DNA of 5,325 nucleotides from Phycisphaerales bacterium (lineage in GTDB: Bacteria; Planctomycetota; Phycisphaerae; Sedimentisphaerales; Anaerohalosphaeraceae). Of this stretch, positions 1 to 4,377 are shown piece by piece (position 1 is the first letter of the stretch; each line of letters opens with the position of its first letter). The stretch covers positions 1 through 5,325 of the forward strand of contig DRGS01000220.1 in the NCBI GenBank assembly GCA_011053245.1, given 5' to 3'. The notes under the pieces were generated by a model that worked only from the letters and a program-made list of their open reading frames with translations, was not told the DNA's origin and ran no database searches. The position numbers and the translations under genes are program-made.

Positions 1-40
1 ACAGAACCCCTTGATGCCGCTTTGGAAGTTTCAATGCCAT
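1..40 (-). CDS. 5' end of an unidentified minus-strand gene (partial)
   Basis: Only the first 13 codons lie in the window, reading MALKLPKRHQGVL on the minus strand with no stop before the edge. The ATG at 40-38 is preceded by TAGGAGA, whose GGAG core (53-50) sits nine bases upstream, a near-ideal ribosome binding site. A TTGCGT-17-TATAAT promoter lies further upstream at 101-73. Start codon, ribosome binding site and promoter in the right order make a real divergent gene likely. The visible peptide is short and basic (K4, K7, R8, H9) with no clear signal peptide, and it is too short to name a family. It is transcribed away from the flagellin-like gene at 402, so the two may share control through the region between them. 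Confidence 0.6.
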   Translation of the reverse strand, partial: MALKLPKRHQGVL

Positions 41-75
41 AAATCGTATCTCCTAAAATATCAACTCATGGCATT
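33..75. repeat. 8-bp inverted repeat around the minus-strand start
   Basis: AATGCCAT (33-40) and ATGGCATT (68-75) are perfect inverted copies separated by 27 bases. The left arm contains the minus-strand start codon, and the right arm overlaps the last bases of the -10 box. It could be a two-site operator. It could instead be an RNA hairpin hiding the start codon, but the predicted transcription start near 66 would leave out most of the upstream arm. Chance is also possible at this length in AT-rich DNA. Confidence 0.35.
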
Positions 76-101
76 ATAAACTCAGACAGGACGAAACGCA
101 A
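73..101 (-). promoter_or_regulatory. Sigma-70-type promoter for the minus-strand gene
   Basis: On the minus strand, TTGCGT (101-96) is followed by a 17-base spacer and a perfect TATAAT (78-73). The transcript should begin near position 66, giving a leader of about 26 bases that contains the TAGGAGA site. The spacing is ideal. The -35 box matches consensus at only its first three positions. This is read from the sequence, with no experimental support. Confidence 0.55.
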
Positions 102-192
102 CATTTTTGACCGATATTTTTGATAAATAATTGCGTAACAGCCTCTATGCTCATGACAGGCAGGGGTGGCTCTTCGGTTTTTTTCACCATTA

Positions 193-236
193 ACACGATA
201 ATTTTTTTATTGGCCCTTTGTCCGATAATATCGTGT
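193..236. repeat. 8-bp inverted repeat in the intergenic region
   Basis: ACACGATA (193-200) and TATCGTGT (229-236) are perfect inverted copies separated by 28 bases. Between them lie a T7 run and TCCGATAA (221-228), which matches seven of eight bases of the sigma-28 (FliA) -10 consensus GCCGATAA. No TAAA -35 element sits about 15 bases upstream of that box, so a sigma-28 promoter is not established. The arms may be a repressor or activator site for the flagellin-like gene, or chance. Confidence 0.3.
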
Positions 237-383
237 GTTCGTCGGACTGGGCGGGATATAACTCTTTTTTTGACAGTTGTTTGCGTTCTTTGCGAAATTT
301 TTTTATGGGTCCCGATTTGGCGTTTTTGAAATTGTTTCTTACGCTGTAATTGTATGAAACATTAAAATGTCGAATTTTTTTAT
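200..383 (+). repeat. Three exact copies of AATTTTTTTAT
   Basis: The 11-mer AATTTTTTTAT occurs at 200-210, 296-306 and 373-383, on the same strand each time. The last copy ends two bases before the AGGAAG ribosome binding site of the flagellin-like gene. Repeated T tracts can bend DNA or act as UP-like elements, and in RNA they give unstructured U-rich leaders. No function can be assigned from sequence alone. Confidence 0.4.
270..299 (+). promoter_or_regulatory. Candidate promoter for the flagellin-like gene
   Basis: A perfect -35 hexamer TTGACA (270-275) follows a T7 run. With an 18-base spacer the -10 position holds GAAATT (294-299), only three of six matches, but TGC directly before it fits an extended -10. 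A transcript from here would have a leader of about 95 bases before ATG 402. Another -10-like element, TGTAAT (345-350), lacks a correctly spaced -35. Confidence 0.28.
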
Positions 384-401
384 CAGGAAGTGTGAATTAA
401 G

Positions 402-1190
402 ATGAGTATGATTAATACAGATGCTTCACTCAACACCATTTATAATGGAATGGTCAGTGCGATATCGAATATGCCGTCGAAAATACTCTTCGCCCAAGCA
501 GACACTTACACCGGCAAATCCGATTCCGAAATCGTGGTACGAAAGGCCTTAGCCGAAAACTCTGAAAAGAAAGAGACGCTCGACGAGGCGACCAGCGATA
601 TTCAGACCAATCGCAGCGACCTTAAGACCATCAATGAAAAGGTTGAACGCATAAAACAGTTAGCCGAAGATGCGGCAAGCGGCAACTTTAGTTCCGAGTA
701 TACAGCCGACGCACAGGTCGAGATCGAGGCACTCATACTTGCGATAGACGATTTGGCTCACGGCAACCCCGGCGAAACTCACTTTCTCATCGACGATTCG
801 CCGAATGCTACTTACGATCTCGGAAATGGATCAACTATAACTGTCGATACCGCCGACATGACATCCGCCGGTTTGGGGCTGGATTCGATAGATGTAACTG
901 CTGACGCGGAGGGGGCTATTGCCGCTGCTATCGCTGCCCTTGGTGAGATCGATGACCACGACGATTATCTTGTCGTAAAAGCAGGCGTTGTCGAATCGAC
1001 GTCGCTTGCCCTCGATGTCCAAAGTACGGTACTGATGGCGGCTGAGTCCATGCTCGAATCGGTCGACTCTGCAATGTCAATGATGTCGCTGATATTAGCC
1101 AGCATGTCAGATGATGCGGATTCCTTTGTCGTGGCGCAGGCGAACGCCCTGACCGATACCGCAATAAACCTGCTGAGCGAAGATCAATAA
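402..1190 (+). CDS. Divergent, acidic flagellin-like protein
   Basis: The 262-residue product resembles flagellin at several points in order. The N-terminus INTDASLN (4-11) parallels the flagellin INTNVASLN start. Residues 60-98 form a helix ending KVERIKQLAEDAASG, like the conserved MRELAVQAANG segment. VEIEALILAIDDLA (106-119) follows the flagellin EI..L..EI pattern, GLGLDSIDV (157-165) matches the end of the variable region, and AQANA..DTAINLL (245-258) matches the C-terminal AQANQ.PQ.VL.LL. The usual SGLRINSA-type stretch is missing or unrecognisable. The protein has about 47 acidic and 12 basic residues, no Cys or Trp, and only one basic residue (K193) after residue 85. Known flagellins are exported through the flagellar type III system without a cleaved signal, and none is seen here. 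ATG 402 has AGGAAG 11 bases upstream; ATG 408 is an alternative. No other flagellar gene is in the window, so filament, minor-subunit or non-flagellar roles all remain open. Confidence 0.72.
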   Translation: MSMINTDASLNTIYNGMVSAISNMPSKILFAQADTYTGKSDSEIVVRKALAENSEKKETLDEATSDIQTNRSDLKTINEKVERIKQLAEDAASGNFSSEYTADAQVEIEALILAIDDLAHGNPGETHFLIDDSPNATYDLGNGSTITVDTADMTSAGLGLDSIDVTADAEGAIAAAIAALGEIDDHDDYLVVKAGVVESTSLALDVQSTVLMAAESMLESVDSAMSMMSLILASMSDDADSFVVAQANALTDTAINLLSEDQ

Positions 1191-1209
1191 TCATCCGGCG
1201 TTTGACTGC

Positions 1210-1238
1210 TTGTAATTGGGACAGGTGTGCAATATAAT
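1210..1238 (+). promoter_or_regulatory. Sigma-70-type promoter for the YgbA-family gene
   Basis: TTGTAA (1210-1215), a 17-base spacer and a perfect TATAAT (1233-1238) make a good promoter just after the flagellin-like gene stops. The predicted transcription start is about 1245, immediately before ATG 1246. This would give a leaderless message from that ATG, or a roughly 20-base leader if ATG 1267 is used. No NsrR- or FNR-type palindrome was recognised beside it. Confidence 0.5.
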
Positions 1239-1245
1239 CGCTTCC

Positions 1246-1587
1246 ATGAGCAAGGCCTCTAAGACAATGCAAAGGGAAAAAAAGACCATCGCCGCAATGA
1301 TCGATATCTATTGCCGCCATTACCACTGCCTTGGGGACAACCATTTATGCCCGGAGTGCACCGATCTGCTTGAATACGCCAATAAGCGTCTGGATAACTG
1401 CCCGTTCGGTCCTGACAAGGGGCCATGCTCGAAATGCCAGGTCCACTGTTACAAACCCGAATTCCGTGACCGCGTGCAAAAAGTAATGCGTTTCGCCGGT
1501 CCGAAAATGATGACAAAACACCCCATCCTGGCGATGGACCACTTGATAAAGGGTATGAAAACCAAGAATCAGGACAAAATTTCTTGA
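1246..1587 (+). CDS. YgbA-family ('nitrous oxide-stimulated promoter') Cys-rich protein
   Basis: The product (113 residues from ATG 1246) matches the YgbA_NO family along its length: REKKTIAAMIDIYC (10-23), LCPEC (34-38), an EYA..RLD.CPFG core (43-55), PCSKCQVHCYKP (60-71), and the MRFAGPKM...HPILA.DHL end (81-100). Eight Cys (23, 28, 35, 38, 52, 61, 64, 68) suggest metal or Fe-S binding, but this is inference. The E. coli relative is known as a nitric-oxide-induced gene under NsrR and its biochemical role is poorly defined, so a nitrosative-stress link here is by homology only. The frame also opens at TTG 1216 and GTG 1225, but both lie upstream of the predicted transcription start. ATG 1267 (MQREKK), with AAGG 11 bases upstream, is a serious alternative to 1246. 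The gene is flanked by its own promoter and a 129-base gap before apt, so it is probably a single-gene unit. Confidence 0.85.
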   Translation: MSKASKTMQREKKTIAAMIDIYCRHYHCLGDNHLCPECTDLLEYANKRLDNCPFGPDKGPCSKCQVHCYKPEFRDRVQKVMRFAGPKMMTKHPILAMDHLIKGMKTKNQDKIS

Positions 1588-1641
1588 TAAATCCCCTATT
1601 TTTCCGTGATGATCGCCCAAAATCCACTTCCGTATAAATAC

Positions 1642-1670
1642 TTTCTTTTGCATTACAAATAGTGTATACT
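1642..1670 (+). promoter_or_regulatory. Tentative promoter of the apt operon
   Basis: The 129-base gap before apt holds TATACT (1665-1670), five of six matches to the -10 consensus, directly preceded by TG. The matching -35 position (1642-1647) reads TTTCTT, which is weak. TATAAA at 1633-1638 is a second -10-like element without a -35. This is the only gap large enough to hold a promoter upstream of the four-gene cluster. No terminator hairpin was recognised after the YgbA-family gene, so read-through is possible. Confidence 0.3.
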
Positions 1671-1716
1671 GCTCCGGTTATGTTAGATTCGCGTTAATAA
1701 TAAAGGGATTGTCGAA

Positions 1717-2244
1717 ATGTCAGAAAATACGATCTGTCTTACAGATTATATCCGTGATGTGCCGGATTTTCCCAAAAAGGGGATATTATTCAAGGATATT
1801 ACGCCGCTGCTCAGCGACAGGGACGCTCTTGCCGGTGCGATCGACGCCCTGACGGTGCCGTTTGCCAAAGCGGGCATTCAGCATGTCGCCGCGGTTGAGG
1901 CGAGGGGATTTATTTTCGGGTCCGCAGTGGCCAAGGCTCTCAATGCCGGTTTCATACCCGTCAGAAAGCCCGGCAAACTTCCCTACAAGACCGATTCGGT
2001 TACATACGAGCTGGAATATGGCAGCGATACGGTCGAGGTCCATAGCGACTCGATAAAGCCCGGCGAAAAGGTTCTGATGGTGGATGACCTTCTGGCGACT
2101 GGCGGGACAATGGCGGCGGCGTGCAAGCTAATGGAGAAACTTGGTGCCGAGATCCATGCCCTTACGTTCCTGATCGAACTTGCCAGTCTGGGCGGACGTG
2201 AAAAACTACAGGGTTATGACATCCACAGTGTTATTACTTATTAA
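1717..2244 (+). CDS. apt: Adenine phosphoribosyltransferase
   Basis: This cytoplasmic enzyme joins adenine to PRPP to give AMP and pyrophosphate, the one-step salvage of adenine. The 175-residue product aligns with bacterial Apt end to end: YIRDVPDFPKKGILFKDITP (11-30), the EARGFIFG purine-side loop (61-68), RKPGKLPY (83-90), and the PRPP-binding signature VLMVDDLLATGGT (119-131) with its adjacent Asp pair. FLIEL and LGGREKL near the C-terminus are also typical. Length is normal for the family, which runs near 170-185 residues, and no key residue is missing. ATG 1717 has AAAGGGA eight bases upstream, and the start agrees with the family N-terminus. It is the first gene of a co-directional cluster, 30 bases ahead of aroB. 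Nothing visible ties adenine salvage to the downstream enzymes beyond co-transcription. Confidence 0.96.
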   Translation: MSENTICLTDYIRDVPDFPKKGILFKDITPLLSDRDALAGAIDALTVPFAKAGIQHVAAVEARGFIFGSAVAKALNAGFIPVRKPGKLPYKTDSVTYELEYGSDTVEVHSDSIKPGEKVLMVDDLLATGGTMAAACKLMEKLGAEIHALTFLIELASLGGREKLQGYDIHSVITY

Positions 2245-2274
2245 CATTTTTTGAAGGTCTTTCGGGAATTCACG

Positions 2275-3372
2275 ATGAGCCGGATAAATGTAAAAATACC
2301 TGCGATTGAAGAGAGAAGCTACCCGATCTCTATCGGGACGGGGACGCTTTGCGCAGTATGGGCTGAACTGGAAGAAAAGTTCGCCGCGAGCGGCAAATTC
2401 GTCGTAACCGATTCGAATGTCGTAAAAGCAGGCCATCTCGAAACGCTTCTGGCAGGCAACGACGCCCCTGTGTTCGTGATCGACCCAGCCGGTGAGATAT
2501 CCAAGACAATAGATACCGTTGTTTCGATAGTTGAGACCATGGAAAAGGCCAAACTCGGAAGAGACAGTGTGGTCATTGCCCTTGGCGGCGGAACGGTCGG
2601 GGATATTGCGGGATTCGCAGCGGCGATCTTCAAGCGGGGAGTGCCAGTCGTTCAGATCCCGACCACACCCGTAGCACAAGCGGATTCGTCCGTTGGCGGC
2701 AAGACCGGCGTCGATTCAAGTGTTAGCAAGAATGCCTTCGGAGCCTTCTGGCAGCCGGCGGCGGTGCACATAGATGTTTCTACACTGAAAACCCTCGATG
2801 ACAGGGTTTACAGAGCCGGTCTGATCGAATCCGTTAAACATGCTCTCATTGCCGACAGCGATTACTTCGGCTTTCTGGAAGATAATTTGCAGGCGATATT
2901 GGACCGGGATGAATCGGTGCTTGAGCAGATGGCCGTAAAAAACTGTTCAATCAAGGCTTCGGTAGTCGAAGAGGATCCGACCGAACAGAATAAGCGTCGC
3001 ATTCTCAATTACGGCCACACTATCGGCCACGCCGTCGAGTCGGCATCGCAATTTGAACTTTTGCACGGCGAATCCGTAGGCATCGGGATAATAGGGGCAA
3101 TTCTCATCGAAAAGGAGATAGGTCTGGTCGATGACGACCGCGAAACCCGCGTAAAGGCCCTGTTAGGGCGGTTATCTATGCCGATTAAAATACCCTCTGG
3201 ACTTGAGAGGCAAAATCTAATAGAATTGATCAAACATGATAAGAAGGCGGTCAACCAGTGGCCCCTATTCGTCCTGCTCGAAAATATGGGTTCGGCGTTT
3301 TGCCGAAAGGGACAGTGGGCACATGAGGTCGCGAAAGAAACGGTCGAAAAGGCCATAGATAAACTTTTTTAG
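2275..3372 (+). CDS. aroB: 3-dehydroquinate synthase (AroB-type sugar-phosphate cyclase)
   Basis: This is an NAD- and metal-dependent cyclase that normally turns DAHP into 3-dehydroquinate, step two of the shikimate pathway. The 365-residue product has the nucleotide-binding LGGGTVGDIAGF (103-114), the PTTPVAQADSSVGGKTG block (129-145), K152, the GLIESVKHAL segment with E185 and K188, NYGHTIGHA with H248 and H252, and LLHGE with H264. E185, H248 and H264 correspond to the known metal ligands, so the active site looks intact. Length is typical. ATG 2275 has GGGA seven bases upstream. TTG 2251 would add eight residues not expected in the family, so ATG is preferred. Paralogues in this superfamily make other cyclitols such as 2-deoxy-scyllo-inosose or valiolones. 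The DHQ synthase pattern fits best, but the neighbouring aldolase keeps a specialised role possible. It lies 30 bases after apt and 34 bases before the aldolase gene. Confidence 0.87.
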   Translation: MSRINVKIPAIEERSYPISIGTGTLCAVWAELEEKFAASGKFVVTDSNVVKAGHLETLLAGNDAPVFVIDPAGEISKTIDTVVSIVETMEKAKLGRDSVVIALGGGTVGDIAGFAAAIFKRGVPVVQIPTTPVAQADSSVGGKTGVDSSVSKNAFGAFWQPAAVHIDVSTLKTLDDRVYRAGLIESVKHALIADSDYFGFLEDNLQAILDRDESVLEQMAVKNCSIKASVVEEDPTEQNKRRILNYGHTIGHAVESASQFELLHGESVGIGIIGAILIEKEIGLVDDDRETRVKALLGRLSMPIKIPSGLERQNLIELIKHDKKAVNQWPLFVLLENMGSAFCRKGQWAHEVAKETVEKAIDKLF

Positions 3373-3406
3373 CGTGGTAAGGTACTACGCAATTCAGGAG
3401 TGAGAA

Positions 3407-4351
3407 ATGTACAGAGAAGAAATTAAGGTTTTGGATTGCACTATCCGCGATGGCGGGTTGATAAATAATCACCACTTCACCGACGAATTTGTCCGTGCGG
3501 TTTACAAATCGCTTACCGAAGCCGGTATCGACTATGTTGAAATGGGCTATCGTTCCAGCAGGAAGTACGCTCCTCCGGAGGAATTTGGCGCCTGGAAGTA
3601 TTGCGACGATGAAAAGATCCGCCAGGTCATTGACGGCATCGAATCCGACGTGAAGATCAGTATTATGGTAGATGCCCACCGCGTCGCCGAGCAGGAGTTT
3701 GTGCCGGTCGATGAAAGCCCTGTCGATATGATCAGGGTCGCCTCGTACGCGAAAGATATTGACAAGGCGATCTCTATGGTGAATCGCTGCCATGACCTCG
3801 GGTACGAAACAACGGTCAATGTCATGGCGATATCGGCAGAGGGTGAGTTTGAACTGATTGAAGCACTCGATCAGCTTGCCAAGTGTCCCACCGAGACGGT
3901 TTATGTAGTTGACAGCTATGGCAATTTCTTCAGCGAAGAGATCCACCACATGGTAAAACTTTACCAGGACCATCTTCCCGGCAAACGTATCGGTATCCAC
4001 TGTCATAACAACCAGCAGTTGGCTTTCGCTAATACCATTGAAGCTATTCGAAAAGATTGCAACCTCATAGACGGTTCGCTGTACGGTATCGGCCGCGGCG
4101 CGGGCAATTGTCCGCTTGAGCTTCTTATGGGCTTTCTGAAGAATCCGAAATTTTCATTAGAGCCGGTTCTCAAGGTCATTCAGGATTACATGATACCGAT
4201 GCGGGATGAGATCGAATGGGGTTACATGATACCTTACGCGATCACCGGGATATTGAACCGCCATCCGCGTGCGGCGATCGCAATAAGAAAGACCGAAGAT
4301 AAAGATAAGTATCTTGAGTTCTACTCGCAAATTCTCGATGGTATCGATTGA
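3407..4351 (+). CDS. DRE-TIM (HMGL/DmpG-like) aldolase-domain protein, substrate unknown
   Basis: The 314-residue product is a TIM-barrel metal-dependent lyase or aldolase. It has the N-terminal DCTIRDGG motif (10-17, with the metal-ligand Asp10 and Arg14), the HCHNN metal site (198-202), and GSLYGIGRGAGNCPLEL (223-239), which parallels the ASLAGMGAGAGNAPLE of 4-hydroxy-2-oxovalerate aldolases. In DmpG the RDG motif is followed by Met and a catalytic His; here the equivalent positions are Gly17 and Leu18, and the sequence continues INNHHF. This places it in the RDGG..NN 'aldolase catalytic domain' group, often annotated without a substrate. The C-terminus (about 262-314, with EWGYMIPYAITG and NRHPR) differs from the DmpG communication domain, and no acetaldehyde dehydrogenase partner is present. 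AGGAG (3396-3400) six bases before ATG 3407 is a strong ribosome binding site. The gene sits between aroB and a radical SAM gene. Pyruvate-type carbon-carbon cleavage or condensation is inferred from the family. Confidence 0.8.
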   Translation: MYREEIKVLDCTIRDGGLINNHHFTDEFVRAVYKSLTEAGIDYVEMGYRSSRKYAPPEEFGAWKYCDDEKIRQVIDGIESDVKISIMVDAHRVAEQEFVPVDESPVDMIRVASYAKDIDKAISMVNRCHDLGYETTVNVMAISAEGEFELIEALDQLAKCPTETVYVVDSYGNFFSEEIHHMVKLYQDHLPGKRIGIHCHNNQQLAFANTIEAIRKDCNLIDGSLYGIGRGAGNCPLELLMGFLKNPKFSLEPVLKVIQDYMIPMRDEIEWGYMIPYAITGILNRHPRAAIAIRKTEDKDKYLEFYSQILDGID

Positions 4352-4377
4352 CGGCAAAAAGCAGGCGGGGTTTTATT

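Larger units (their letters stand above)
41..401. other. AT-rich divergent intergenic region
   Basis: These 361 bases separate the minus-strand gene start from the flagellin-like gene. They are visibly richer in A and T than the coding DNA. They contain runs of seven T on the plus strand at 178-184, 202-208, 265-271, 298-304 and 375-381, inverted repeats at 33-75 and 193-236, and a near-direct repeat of TTTTTGA at 104-110 and 117-123. A 69-codon open frame crosses it, but it has no ribosome binding site and looks like a by-product of the T-rich sequence. No tRNA, riboswitch or rho-independent terminator was recognised. The likely content is regulatory DNA for both divergent genes. Confidence 0.6.

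Noticed and set aside
160..188. Possible rho-independent terminator before the T7 run at 178-184
   Set aside because: The T run follows GGCTCTTCGG, but no complementary GC-rich arm lies directly upstream. Only a weak four-base AGCC/GGCT pairing is possible.
120..329. 69-codon plus-strand open frame with two hydrophobic segments
   Set aside because: It begins at TTG with no ribosome binding site, lies in T-rich DNA that naturally encodes Phe, Leu, Ile and Val, and overlaps the repeats and candidate promoter. ATG 147 and ATG 153 inside it also lack a convincing site. A small membrane protein is not excluded but is unsupported.
316..340. Possible sigma-54 promoter around TTGGCG...TTG
   Set aside because: The GG and GC elements are not separated by the required ten bases, and no GC is present at the -12 position.
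928..1344. 138-codon minus-strand open frame across the flagellin-like and YgbA-family genes
   Set aside because: It crosses the boundary and promoter between two better-supported plus-strand genes, and its Arg/His-rich product has no recognised features.
3251..4006. 251-codon minus-strand open frame opposite the aroB end and the aldolase gene
   Set aside because: The plus strand here encodes conserved motifs of two recognised enzymes. The antisense product shows no family pattern and straddles two genes, so it is a shadow frame.
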